From the NCBI GenBank assembly GCA_030150485.1, contig JASLFZ010000025.1:1-21637 (forward strand): a stretch of 21,637 nucleotides of DNA, written 5' to 3'. The notes beneath the pieces are model-generated. The model searched no databases. It was given only the letters and a program-made list of their open reading frames with translations, and was not told the DNA's origin. A program made the position numbers and the translations under genes. Shown piece after piece: positions 1-7,231 of this stretch. The DNA is from Candidatus Saccharimonadales bacterium. Lineage in GTDB: Bacteria; Patescibacteriota; Saccharimonadia; UBA4664; SCTI01. The first letter of the stretch is position 1; each line of letters begins with the position of its first letter.

Positions 1-416
1 CACATCCAGGCGGAGGATCGCGCGAGCCCGGTGTTCTCGAATGCCGAGACGATGAACAGCGCGCCGGCGGTCGAGACCAGCATGCCGATGCGATAGGCGG
101 CGACATAGGACGTGTGCGCCGCCGTCGGGACCTGCTCCACCAACCCAGTTAAGTAAGCCGCGCCGCCCAGCCGCTCGAGCTCTTTGGCTTGCTCCAGCTT
201 GTTTGAAAGCGTCAAAAGGTCAATCGGCTGCCGCGCCTCATAGAGGTCCAGCATGGCACCATAAATAATACCGTTGCGGTCAACATAAAAGTCTTCCGGC
301 GTGACAATGTCAGCCACCTTAATCAGTGCATCTTTATCGACCAGGATGCCGCCAAGCAAGCCCGCCTCGGCCTCGAGATTTTGCGGCGGCACCAACACCT
401 TGTCTTCTTTACTCAT
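1..416 (-). CDS. dnaB: Replicative DNA helicase DnaB, 5' fragment, probably joined to foreign sequence
   Basis: DnaB unwinds DNA ahead of the replication fork. The reading frame opens with ATG at 416 and runs off the window edge (138 codons). Residues 8-100 match the DnaB N-terminal domain: the PPQNLEAE opening, the EDFY segment (residues 41-44), a hydrophobic IIYGAMLDLYE helix, PIDLLTL, then GGAAYL and VEQVPTAA. The start overlaps the dnaX stop by 8 nt, and an AGGTG Shine-Dalgarno lies just upstream inside dnaX, so the two are translationally coupled. From about residue 101 the protein stops looking like DnaB: the expected charged YAEIVRE-type helix is replaced by hydrophobic YRIGMLVSTAGALFIVSAF, which resembles an AmpG-like permease. 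The helicase domain is not in the window. The N-terminal identification is firm; the last 35 residues are probably from another genome. Confidence 0.8.
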   Translation of the reverse strand, partial: MSKEDKVLVPPQNLEAEAGLLGGILVDKDALIKVADIVTPEDFYVDRNGIIYGAMLDLYEARQPIDLLTLSNKLEQAKELERLGGAAYLTGLVEQVPTAAHTSYVAAYRIGMLVSTAGALFIVSAFENTGLARSSAWM

Positions 417-1899
417 GAAGCACCTCGCCCCCTAAAATCTCTAGCGCCGAGGTTACCAGCTCGCCCGATGGGTCCACAGCCGGCTTCATAGGGGCGGCTT
501 CAAGCTGCGGGCTAACCTTAAATTTGCGGCCATACACCCGCGCCAGCGCCTGCTCGATAATTTGGGTGTTTTTGGTCTCTTTTAAGCGGTCACGGTGAAA
601 ACTAAAGCGGCAGCCCAGAATAACCTCATTTTCCTCAAACTGCACATGCGTGGAGGACTGCAGCAGTGCGTAGAGCGAGTTGTTATGTTGCTTTATCTGG
701 CTGAGCGTTTTAATCCAACGGTCTTTATCCGGGACGGCCTCATCCGGAGAGGATGCCTCCGTGTGCGCCGGCTGGGGCTCGGGCAGAGTTTGCGGCGAGG
801 TCGCCTGAGGCGCTTGGGGTTGAGATGCAACCGGTGCTATCTGCCGAATGGCTGGAACCGCAGGCGCTACGGCGTGGTCTGCGCTCGCCACGCGCACCAG
901 CGCCGCTTCCAGCGCTAGTTCCGGCCAGTGACTTTTCAATACCGGCAGCAGTTCTTCGATTGCCGTCACGGTTTGAGCGAGCTTCGCATCGTCGGGCGAG
1001 GCTTGCTTCAGCAGCTCCCGAAGCTGCACCCGCCACTGATCAACCAGCTGGGTGGCGAGTTGCCCGGCCTGCACTCCGTTCCCCAGCGCCGCGTCGACCC
1101 CAGCCAGCGCCGCCGCCGCATCGCGCTTTCCTACCGCCGTCATAATAACCGAGAGCACCTCGGGATCGCTCTGCCCCAACAGCTGCCGCACCGCTGCGGC
1201 GGTAAGCGGCCGAACCCCGCTGGCTGCCGCCTGATCAAGCAGGCTAATGGCGTCTCGAAACCCACCACGGCTAGCATGGGCGATAAGCGCCAATGCGCCA
1301 TCATCGAGCTCAATTTTTTCGCTGGCCGCAATCTCGCGCAAATGATCAATAATATTGGTCTGGCCAATCGGCTTAAAGCTAAAGCGCTGGGTGCGCGAAA
1401 TAATCGTCTCCGGCAGCTTGTGTGCCTCGGTCGTGGCCAGAATAAATAGCGCATGCGGTGGTGGCTCTTCCAACGTCTTCAGAAGCGCATTAAACGCCTC
1501 GGTGGTTAGCATGTGCACCTCATCGATAATATAGACCTTATAGCGGCCCAGCGATGGCGCACTAGTGATCTTTTCGCGCAGCGCCCGGGCGTCATCAATG
1601 CCGCGGTTACTGGCCGCATCAATCTCAATCAGATCCAGGTGGCCTCCAATCTCCACCTTACAGTTTTCGCACGTACCGCACGGTCGATCAGCCGGATTCT
1701 CGGCCGTACAGTTGGCCGCCCGCGCGAGCAGCCGCGCCACCGACGTTTTACCTACACCCCGCGGACCGGTAAACAAGTAGGCGTGACTCAACCGATCGGC
1801 TGCAATGGCGTTCTTCAACGTCTCCACCACCTGCGGCTGGCCAATCACCGTATCAAAAGATGCGCTTCGGTACTTGCGGTACAGCGCTACTTCGCTCAA
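409..1899 (-). CDS. dnaX: DNA polymerase III subunit gamma/tau
   Basis: This is the clamp-loader ATPase subunit of the replicase, 496 residues. Visible features in order: the LYRKYR opening, Walker A GPRGVGKT at 45-52, a four-cysteine zinc site (C64, C74, C77, C80), Walker B IIDEV at 124-128, LLKTLEEPP at 139-147, sensor-1 TT near 156, and SRTQRF at 168-173. The usual SRC motif reads SRT here; the arginine finger R169 is kept. Residues ~350-395 are a Pro/Ala/Gln linker, followed by a C-terminal domain. The start is TTG at 1899, because the frame begins with the conserved residues and AAGGGG lies 10 nt upstream. The gene overlaps dnaB downstream by 8 nt. No tau/gamma frameshift site was obvious, but I did not search for one exhaustively. 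Confidence 0.95.
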   Translation of the reverse strand: MSEVALYRKYRSASFDTVIGQPQVVETLKNAIAADRLSHAYLFTGPRGVGKTSVARLLARAANCTAENPADRPCGTCENCKVEIGGHLDLIEIDAASNRGIDDARALREKITSAPSLGRYKVYIIDEVHMLTTEAFNALLKTLEEPPPHALFILATTEAHKLPETIISRTQRFSFKPIGQTNIIDHLREIAASEKIELDDGALALIAHASRGGFRDAISLLDQAAASGVRPLTAAAVRQLLGQSDPEVLSVIMTAVGKRDAAAALAGVDAALGNGVQAGQLATQLVDQWRVQLRELLKQASPDDAKLAQTVTAIEELLPVLKSHWPELALEAALVRVASADHAVAPAVPAIRQIAPVASQPQAPQATSPQTLPEPQPAHTEASSPDEAVPDKDRWIKTLSQIKQHNNSLYALLQSSTHVQFEENEVILGCRFSFHRDRLKETKNTQIIEQALARVYGRKFKVSPQLEAAPMKPAVDPSGELVTSALEILGGEVLHE

Positions 1900-1933
1900 A
1901 AGACAGTATCCCCTTACTAGCGTTACTAGTTTT

Positions 1934-1939
1934 AGTATA
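1934..1939 (-). promoter_or_regulatory. Candidate -10 box for dnaX
   Basis: TATACT on the minus strand lies 34 nt upstream of the dnaX TTG. No convincing -35 box lies 16-18 nt further up, so this rests on the -10 match and its position in the 84-nt gap only. Confidence 0.4.
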
Positions 1940-1983
1940 CGCTCTCGGGGAGATGATTTCTAGATTGACATGTATGATTAATG

Positions 1984-2493
1984 CTACGCTAACACGGCCT
2001 CAATGGCGGCCCAGTCGGCCTCACCATCTTCAGGGATCACGATTGTAACCTGGTCCCCCGGCTGCGCCTTGTAATAAGTCACGCTCGCAAACAGCACCCG
2101 GTAATCGTGGCCCTGGGCCTCCACGTAGTACTGGCCGTCTTTCAGGCTGAGCGTGCCAATAAGCTTGCGACGGTCAGCCGGAGCAATCTGCTTATATAAG
2201 AAGGCACCGTCGTCGCCAATGGTCAGCTTGAGGCCATCATTTTGGACCAGCTTAGACTTCGAGGCGTAGTTAGCCGGCACCGGGTACAGCTTGCCATCTG
2301 GACCAACCATGTTCTGGCCATCAAAGTGACCCTCGATAACCTTGCCCCCAGCAGGCGTGCCAGCGGAAGGCTGGACGGTATCGTCGTCGCCCACCAAACT
2401 GGCAAGCAGCTCCTTAGCGCCGGCCAGGTTAGTTTCGGCCGCCTCGATCAGCTTTTTGAGCGTTTTCAGTTGTTTATCGGCTAGTTCTGCCAT
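1984..2493 (-). CDS. Conserved CPR-type protein of unknown function
   Basis: 169 residues with no recognised enzymatic motif. Residues 1-35 are a charged, probably helical segment (KQLKTLKKLIEAAE). Residues 36-52 are a flexible Gly/Ala/Thr linker. Residues 53-169 look like a compact beta-rich domain with GHFDGQNMVGPDGK and YPVPANYASKSKLV, then GAFLYKQI, RRKLIGTL, ASVTYYKAQPGDQVTIVIPED and an acidic C-terminus. No signal peptide or membrane segment is visible, so it is likely cytoplasmic. The pattern is familiar to me from unannotated Patescibacteria proteins, but I cannot name a family. The ATG at 2493 has only a weak GGA upstream. It has its own promoter directly after rplL and sits between ribosomal stalk and replicase genes, which suggests an informational role; that is inference only. 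Confidence 0.75.
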   Translation of the reverse strand: MAELADKQLKTLKKLIEAAETNLAGAKELLASLVGDDDTVQPSAGTPAGGKVIEGHFDGQNMVGPDGKLYPVPANYASKSKLVQNDGLKLTIGDDGAFLYKQIAPADRRKLIGTLSLKDGQYYVEAQGHDYRVLFASVTYYKAQPGDQVTIVIPEDGEADWAAIEAVLA

Positions 2494-2529
2494 AAATTGT
2501 CCGTTTTGGTATTACTAGTAGTTACCCTC

Positions 2530-2558
2530 ATTCAAGCAGAATATGGGTAAAAGGTCAA
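2530..2558 (-). promoter_or_regulatory. Sigma70-type promoter for the 2493 gene
   Basis: On the minus strand, -35 TTGACC (2553-2558), a 17-nt spacer, and -10 TTGAAT (2530-2535) preceded by TGC, giving an extended -10. It lies between the rplL stop and the next start, so the unknown gene can be transcribed independently of rplJL. Confidence 0.6.
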
Positions 2559-2580
2559 AATAAAGTGGTAGGCTCGCTAA

Positions 2581-3009
2581 CTACTGGACTTCGACGGTGG
2601 CGCCAGCGCCTTCCAGCGCCGCTTTGGCTTCGTCAGCCTCGGCCTTGGGGACGTTCTCTTTGATTGGCTTAGGGGCGCCATCAACCAGGCCTTTGCTTTC
2701 GGCCAGGCCGAGACCGGTCAGCTCGCGTACGGCCTTAATCACATTGATCTTCTGGTCGCCAGCGGCAGCCAAAATCACGGTGTAGGCACTCTTCTCTTCA
2801 GCTGCGGCCTCTTCGCCACCACCAGCTGCCGGGGCTGCTGCGGCCATCGGGGCAGCGGCCGAAACGCCGTAGTGGTCTTCCAGCACCTTTACCAGCTCGC
2901 TGAGCTCAAGCACGCTGAGCTTATCGACCTGGTCGACCAGTTTCTTAAACTTTTCCGGAACCTCTTTTTTCTCTTCAACTGCCTCTGCAGCGGTAGTCTC
3001 GTCTGCCAT
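2581..3009 (-). CDS. rplL: 50S ribosomal protein L7/L12
   Basis: The stalk protein that recruits translation GTPases, 142 residues. It has the three expected parts: an N-terminal dimerisation helix region (~18-50, FKKLVDQVDKLSVLELSELV), an Ala/Gly/Glu hinge (~51-73), and the C-terminal factor-binding domain with KINVIKAVRELTGLGL and AESKGLVDGAPK. An acidic N-terminal extension of ~15 residues makes it longer than the usual ~120-130. The ATG is preceded by AGGAG 7 nt upstream, and this site overlaps the stop codon of rplJ (9-nt gap), consistent with coupled translation in the L10 operon. No clear terminator follows. Confidence 0.97.
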   Translation of the reverse strand: MADETTAAEAVEEKKEVPEKFKKLVDQVDKLSVLELSELVKVLEDHYGVSAAAPMAAAAPAAGGGEEAAAEEKSAYTVILAAAGDQKINVIKAVRELTGLGLAESKGLVDGAPKPIKENVPKAEADEAKAALEGAGATVEVQ

Positions 3010-3018
3010 GGTAAACTC

Positions 3019-3549
3019 CTATTCTTTACTTTCTTTAATTGCGTTCATGACGGTCACAATGCCGCGAACGTTCGCGCCCATTACTCCCACAAAACCGCTG
3101 AGCGGTGCGGCGATGGTGCCCACCACCTGGGCAATCAGCTGCTCGCGGGTTGGCAATGTAGCCAGTGCCTTCACCTGTGCGGGGCTCAGCACCTCGCCCT
3201 CGCTCGTAATTGCGCCGACAATCTCGAGCGCATCATGGGTCTTGGCGTACTGGAACACCACGCGGGCCGGGGCCACCTCGTCCTCGGTGCTGAGCGCTAG
3301 CGCCATCGGCCCGGTAAAGGTCGCCGGATCAATGTCCGCCAGCGCTTTAGTGTTCTTGGCGGCCAACCGCAGCAAGGTGTTTTTGGTGACCCGGTAGCTA
3401 ATACCCTCGGCGCGCAAAGTGTTCCGCAGCTCGCTAATCTCGCTCACGGTCAGACCGCGGTAATCGGTCATTACGGCAAGCTTCAAGCTCCCCAGCTCTT
3501 CTTGCAGCTGAGTAACGGCGGTTTCTTTGGCTTCTCGGGTAATTGCCAT
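3019..3549 (-). CDS. rplJ: 50S ribosomal protein L10
   Basis: L10 anchors the L7/L12 dimers at the stalk base and, in complex with them, represses its own mRNA. 176 residues starting MAITREAKE. Typical elements are VMTDYRGLTVSEISELRN, a YRVTKNTLLRLA segment, FTGPMALAL, and a C-terminal helix (GIVTVMNAIKE) that binds L7/L12. I chose the ATG at 3549 because GGAGG sits 5 nt upstream; an in-frame TTG at 3561 overlaps that site and is rejected. The gene follows a 125-nt leader with the L10 regulatory structure and attenuator. Confidence 0.97.
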   Translation of the reverse strand: MAITREAKETAVTQLQEELGSLKLAVMTDYRGLTVSEISELRNTLRAEGISYRVTKNTLLRLAAKNTKALADIDPATFTGPMALALSTEDEVAPARVVFQYAKTHDALEIVGAITSEGEVLSPAQVKALATLPTREQLIAQVVGTIAAPLSGFVGVMGANVRGIVTVMNAIKESKE

Positions 3550-3563
3550 TAAGGCCTCCAAAC

Positions 3564-3590
3564 AAAAAATCTTTGGTGATTAGCCAAAGA
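3564..3590 (-). terminator. Intrinsic attenuator in the rplJ leader
   Basis: Minus-strand hairpin with a 7-bp stem (TCTTTGG/CCAAAGA; arms 3584-3590 and 3570-3576) and a 7-nt loop, followed directly by six T residues (3564-3569). It ends just upstream of the rplJ Shine-Dalgarno, so it would stop transcription before the ribosomal genes. Confidence 0.75.
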
Positions 3591-3674
3591 CGAAGTGCAC
3601 ATTAAAACTTAATGAAGTCCTGATGTTTACCTCGGGAGCTGATTAAGCTTTCGCCGCTCCGGTCTTCAGTAATC
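3564..3674 (-). promoter_or_regulatory. Ribosomal protein L10 leader with attenuator
   Basis: The rplJ 5' leader contains the conserved core of Gram-positive-type L10 leaders: GAAGACC, a GGAGC/GCTCC stem, the unpaired CTTAAT, and CGAGGT immediately after the stem. A closing helix is possible between TGAAGACC (3661-3668) and GGACTTCA (3613-3620), with one A-A mismatch. A CATTAA/TTAATG hairpin (3600-3614) follows, then a terminator. From the family, the L10/L12 complex is expected to bind this fold. The attenuation reading comes from the terminator seen here. Confidence 0.8.
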
Positions 3675-3680
3675 CAGTAG

Positions 3681-3709
3681 ATAATAACGAACCTGGGCGT
3701 ACCTGTCAA
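3681..3709 (-). promoter_or_regulatory. Strong sigma70-type promoter for rplJ-rplL
   Basis: Perfect -35 TTGACA (3704-3709), a 17-nt spacer and -10 TATTAT (3681-3686) on the minus strand, immediately after the glyA stop codon. The predicted start near 3674 gives the ~125-nt L10 leader. Confidence 0.88.
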
Positions 3710-3712
3710 TCT

Positions 3713-5014
3713 TTACCGATCGCTGGGCAGCGGGAACCGGCTGCAGTAATCCTTCACGGTTTTGGCCAGCTTACCCAGATAAGCGTCATCGTCGTGGTGG
3801 GTGGCGGCACCGTGCATCCACCCCGCCACGTGATCCATGTCATCTTCCTTCATACCGCGCGTCGTAATCGCCGGGGTGCCCAGCCGCAAGCCCGACGGGT
3901 CAAACGGTTTGCGCTCGTCGTAGGGAATCGAGTTCTTGTTGGCGGTAAGGTGCACCTTGTCTAATGCCGTCTCATAGGCGCCACCACTAATCTTAAAAGA
4001 TGAAAATACATCGACTAAAATTAAGTGATTATCGGTGCCGCCATTTACAATCCGGAAGCCCTTTTCACTCAGCTTGTCGGCCAGTCGCTTGGCATTCTTA
4101 ACGACCTGCGCCGCATACTGCTCAAACTCCGGCTTAGCCGCCTCCCCAAAGGCCACCGCTTTTGCGAGGATCTGGTGCATGTGCGGCCCGCCCTGCAATC
4201 CCGGGAACACGCTGCGGTCAATCAGCGTTGGCAGGTTCTCAACCGTGTGCTCTGGCCGTTTCATAGGATTAGAAACAATGCCCTTCGAGAGAATTAGCCC
4301 ACCGCGTGGCCCGCGCAACGTTTTGTGCGTGGTTGAGGTCACAATGTTAAAGCCGTAATCAAACGGATTTTTGAGCTGCTTGCCCGCAATCAAGCCAGCA
4401 ATATGGGCCACGTCCGCCATTAAAACTGCATTAACTTCCTTGGCAATGGCAGCAAACTTAGCATAATCCAGCTCGCGCGAGTACGCCGAAAAGCCGCACA
4501 GAATAATCTTAGGCTTGTGCTTGATAGCCATCTCGCGCAGCTCATCGAAATCAATCTCGCCGGTATCAACGTCCTTGATGCCGTAGCTGACAAAGTTATA
4601 GACCTTAGCCATGAAGGTCACTGGCGAGCCGTGCGTCAGGTGGCCGCCGTGTGAAAGGTTCATGCCGAGCACGGTATCACCCGGCTCCAGCCACGCTACA
4701 TACGCCGCCACGTTAGCTGGTGCGCCACTCAGCGGCTGTACGTTGGCGTGATCGGCACCCGGAAACAGAGCTTTAGCCCGATCGATCGCCACCTGCTCCA
4801 TCTTATCGGTGTACTCTTGGCCGCCGTAGTAGCGCTTGCCGGGATACCCCTCCGAGTACTTGTTCGTAAAAACGCTGCCCAGCGCCTCTAGTACCGCCCT
4901 AGAAACGTAGTTTTCGCTCGGGATCAGTTCTAGCCCATAGCGCTGGCGCTGCTCCTCGGCACTCACCAGCTCAGCCAGTATCGGATCAGATTGTTGCAGT
5001 GCGTCCAGTTCCAT
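3713..5014 (-). CDS. glyA: Serine hydroxymethyltransferase
   Basis: A PLP enzyme that converts serine and THF to glycine and 5,10-methylene-THF, the carbon donor for thymidylate synthase. About 433 residues, full length. Landmarks (numbered from the preceding TTG at 5017): LIPSENYVS (31-39), NKYSEGYPGKRYYGG (52-66), LSHGGHLTHG (121-130), ADVAHIAG with the PLP-contact Asp202 and His205, and the Schiff-base lysine K232 in TSTTHKTLRGPRGG. I prefer the ATG at 5014 because AGGGA sits a few nt upstream and is too close to the TTG. It has its own promoter in the 45-nt gap after tmk. Together with thyA, folA and tmk it forms the dTMP supply block. Confidence 0.96.
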   Translation of the reverse strand: MELDALQQSDPILAELVSAEEQRQRYGLELIPSENYVSRAVLEALGSVFTNKYSEGYPGKRYYGGQEYTDKMEQVAIDRAKALFPGADHANVQPLSGAPANVAAYVAWLEPGDTVLGMNLSHGGHLTHGSPVTFMAKVYNFVSYGIKDVDTGEIDFDELREMAIKHKPKIILCGFSAYSRELDYAKFAAIAKEVNAVLMADVAHIAGLIAGKQLKNPFDYGFNIVTSTTHKTLRGPRGGLILSKGIVSNPMKRPEHTVENLPTLIDRSVFPGLQGGPHMHQILAKAVAFGEAAKPEFEQYAAQVVKNAKRLADKLSEKGFRIVNGGTDNHLILVDVFSSFKISGGAYETALDKVHLTANKNSIPYDERKPFDPSGLRLGTPAITTRGMKEDDMDHVAGWMHGAATHHDDDAYLGKLAKTVKDYCSRFPLPSDR

Positions 5015-5038
5015 CAATTCCCTAGTGTAATTGTAATG

Positions 5039-5067
5039 ATTATATCGTACTGAATCGGATTAGTCAG
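5039..5067 (-). promoter_or_regulatory. Promoter for glyA
   Basis: Minus-strand -10 TATAAT (5039-5044), a 17-nt spacer and -35 CTGACT (5062-5067), starting at the tmk stop codon. The predicted 5' UTR is about 18 nt. Confidence 0.65.
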
Positions 5068-5758
5068 TTGGGCGTGGCGGCAAAAAAGGCTTCACCGTGC
5101 CCCAAATACGCTCCTGAATGCTTTCAATCGAATCAATCCTATCGGAAGTACCACAAGACACCTTAATAAACGTTTGCGGGAACTGCTCGCACATCTGCTC
5201 ATACACTTTTTCAGCGTTCTGGAGGTGCTCTAAATCGACTTCGTGCAGATCGCGCTTCTGGTCGGTATAACTTCGCGGATCCTTTTTATCCACCTGCCTT
5301 TGGGCTACCTCAGCATTGAGCTGCAGCACCACACTTACATCCGGTTTAGGTACCTTTAGTAGCTCAAACTCCAAGTGTTCAACCCAGTTGAAGTAGTCCG
5401 CCCGCGCCCGATCGTCCGTAAGACGCCCACCCTGATGACCCATATTCGAGCCGACGTAACGATTGCAGATTACTACCATACCAGCCTCCAGCGCCGCCCG
5501 AATATCTGCTGCCGCCCCAAACCGGTCCAACGCAAAAAACAACGAGGCTTGATAAGGAGTGGTGCTTCCACCCTCGCCATCGTAGTGTCCGTTCAGGTAG
5601 CGCTCCACAAAGTAAGCGCTTGGGTGCTCGTAGCGCGGAAAATCAAATATTTCGACGGTGTACCCAGCCTGTACTAGGTGGTTGTGCAGTAACTGAGTTT
5701 GGGTGGTTTTCCCCGTGCCATCAATTCCCTCAATTACAATAAAGGCCCCTCGCCCCAT
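5060..5758 (-). CDS. tmk: Thymidylate kinase (dTMP kinase)
   Basis: Phosphorylates dTMP to dTDP with ATP; cytoplasmic. The P-loop IEGIDGTGKTTQ is near the N-terminus, followed by the nucleotide-binding DFPRYEHPSAYFVERYLNG segment, ALDRF, and ICNRYVGSNMGHQ, which corresponds to the DR(Y/F)xxS-type substrate motif. The C-terminal lid and helices follow. From ATG 5758 it is 232 residues, slightly longer than the usual ~205-215. The first codon of the frame is GTG at 5767, but AGGGTG lies 6 nt before the ATG at 5758 and nothing suitable precedes the GTG. It is divergent from thyA, the enzyme that makes its substrate. Confidence 0.92.
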   Translation of the reverse strand: MGRGAFIVIEGIDGTGKTTQTQLLHNHLVQAGYTVEIFDFPRYEHPSAYFVERYLNGHYDGEGGSTTPYQASLFFALDRFGAAADIRAALEAGMVVICNRYVGSNMGHQGGRLTDDRARADYFNWVEHLEFELLKVPKPDVSVVLQLNAEVAQRQVDKKDPRSYTDQKRDLHEVDLEHLQNAEKVYEQMCEQFPQTFIKVSCGTSDRIDSIESIQERIWGTVKPFLPPRPTD

Positions 5759-5781
5759 ATTTGTCACCCTGTTATGGGCCG

Positions 5782-5810
5782 ATTATAGCCTTATCACCTC
5801 AGGCTGTATA
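5782..5810 (-). promoter_or_regulatory. Promoter for tmk
   Basis: Minus-strand -10 TATAAT (5782-5787), 17-nt spacer, -35 TATACA (5805-5810). The -35 overlaps the -10 of the divergent thyA promoter by two bases, so the two promoters compete for the same DNA. Confidence 0.6.
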
Positions 5811-5814
5811 TAAT
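5786..5814 (+). promoter_or_regulatory. Promoter for thyA-folA-HIT
   Basis: Plus-strand -10 TATAAT (5809-5814) within TGTATATAAT. The -35 position (5786-5791) is poor. It gives an ~18-nt UTR carrying AAAGGTGG upstream of the thyA ATG. Confidence 0.6.
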
Positions 5815-5837
5815 TTGAGCAAACGAAAGGTGGCGAT

Positions 5838-6737
5838 ATGGCAGCATACAAACCGTTTGCGGAGCGAACCTCAGATACGCAGTACCGTGACACTCTTAAG
5901 GCGATCTATGATCGAGGCGAATACAGTGAAACGCGCCAGGGTCCACGCGCCAAGACCCTCATGGGAACCCAAATGCACTTTGCGATTGCCAACGGCTTTC
6001 CGCTGATTACCGATCGCAGCATCAAGGGATTTTGGCGCAAGCCGGTTGACGAACTTTGTGCTTTCATCAACGGCGTACGCACCCGCGAGGGGTTGGCTGA
6101 GTATGGTGTGACCTGGTGGGACGCCTGGACTACACCAGAAAAAAGCCAGAAGCGTGGACTGGAGCCGGGCGACATCGGCCCTGGATCGTATGGTGCCGCT
6201 TTTCATGACTTCCCCACCGCCGATGGCGGCCACTTCGACCAGTTTAAGCACCTAGTGGAGCAGATCAAGGAGCTGCCGGAGCTGCGCACCCACTTTATTA
6301 CGCCCTGGATCCCTCAATACATTGTGCGCGGCAAGGGTAAACAGCAAAAGGTAACGTTGGCGCCCTGCCACGGCTGGATTCATGTGCGCGTTTTTAACCA
6401 GGCGCTTCATCTGCATATGTTTCAGCGCTCCGGCGATTTTCCGATTGGGGTGCCCTCCAACATGGTGCAGTACAGCGCTTTGGGCCTCATGCTTGAGCAG
6501 CTAACCGGCTACGAGTTTAAGGAGTACATCCACACCATTTCGGATACCCATATTTATGAGGACCAAGAGGAGAAGATTCAGGAGCTGTTTGAGCGCACCC
6601 CGAACCCGTTTCCGACCGTTACCATCACCAAGGCCGGCAAAAAGATCACCGACATCCACGATTTTCGTGGTGAGCACTTTGAGCTAACAGATTATGATCC
6701 CCTGCCGGGTATTCCGGGTATTCCGGTCGCCACATGA
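5838..6737 (+). CDS. thyA: Thymidylate synthase (ThyA type)
   Basis: Methylates dUMP to dTMP using methylene-THF and releases DHF. 299 residues. Catalytic Cys177 lies in LAPCHGW; the phosphate-binding QRSGD gives R197 and D200; N208 is in VPSNMVQY; H238 and Y240 are in DTHIY. The C-terminus ends PVAT, like the folate-closing tail of the family (PVAI in E. coli). The usual GPVYG-type motif is replaced by GPGSYGAAF (114-122), and PPC reads APC, so this is a divergent branch with its catalytic set intact. The ATG has AAAGGTGG upstream. Its stop overlaps the folA start by 4 nt (ATGA), coupling synthesis of both enzymes. Confidence 0.93.
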   Translation: MAAYKPFAERTSDTQYRDTLKAIYDRGEYSETRQGPRAKTLMGTQMHFAIANGFPLITDRSIKGFWRKPVDELCAFINGVRTREGLAEYGVTWWDAWTTPEKSQKRGLEPGDIGPGSYGAAFHDFPTADGGHFDQFKHLVEQIKELPELRTHFITPWIPQYIVRGKGKQQKVTLAPCHGWIHVRVFNQALHLHMFQRSGDFPIGVPSNMVQYSALGLMLEQLTGYEFKEYIHTISDTHIYEDQEEKIQELFERTPNPFPTVTITKAGKKITDIHDFRGEHFELTDYDPLPGIPGIPVAT

Positions 6738-7231
6738 TCAGCATGATTGTGGCCATAACCGATCGCAACGTTATCGGTAAAGATGGCGATCAGCCGGTCT
6801 ACATTTCGGCCGACCTCAGGCGCTTTAAGAAGCTCACCACCGGCCACACCGTGATCATGGGACGCAAAACCTTTGTTGCTATTATGAGCCGGCTTGGTAA
6901 ACCGCTGCCCAACCGCACCAACATCGTCATTAGCCGCACGCTGGAGCCGAGCGAAGATTACACCGTGGCTCGCTCGCTAGAGGAGGCGCTCGCACACGCT
7001 GAAGCCGCAGAAGAAACCTTTATTATTGGTGGCGGAACGATATATAAGGAGGCCTTCGATCGCGCCGATAAGATCTATCTTACCCAAGTTGATGCTGGTG
7101 TGGAAGGTGATGTCTACTTCCCCACCATTAACCCGACCGACTGGGAAGAAACCGCTAAAGAGGATTTTTTGGCGGATGACAAAAATCCCTATAATTACAG
7201 CTGGATAACTTTGGAGCGCAAGCGTGCCTGA
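6734..7231 (+). CDS. folA: Dihydrofolate reductase
   Basis: Reduces the DHF made by ThyA back to THF with NADPH. 165 residues. Seen: VIGKDGDQP (13-21), the substrate-binding acidic residue D27 in SADLRRFKKLT, MGRKTF (42-47), PLPNRTNIVISR (58-68), and the NADPH-binding IIGGGTIY (97-104). The normally conserved Trp of the PW motif (E. coli W22) is replaced: the sequence reads QPVYISAD. The start overlaps the thyA stop (ATGA) and the end overlaps the HIT gene by 8 nt, so the three are one operon. Confidence 0.93.
   Translation: MISMIVAITDRNVIGKDGDQPVYISADLRRFKKLTTGHTVIMGRKTFVAIMSRLGKPLPNRTNIVISRTLEPSEDYTVARSLEEALAHAEAAEETFIIGGGTIYKEAFDRADKIYLTQVDAGVEGDVYFPTINPTDWEETAKEDFLADDKNPYNYSWITLERKRA

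Noticed and set aside
928..1449. Long plus-strand open frames antisense to dnaX
   Set aside because: They lie entirely within dnaX, have Arg/Leu-rich composition typical of shadow frames and no family motifs.
1965..1970. TTGACA on the plus strand between dnaX and the 2493 gene
   Set aside because: No matching -10 17 nt downstream (GCTAAC) and no plus-strand gene follows.
3559..3561. TTG as an alternative start of rplJ
   Set aside because: It overlaps the GGAGG ribosome site of the ATG at 3549, which fits the L10 N-terminus.
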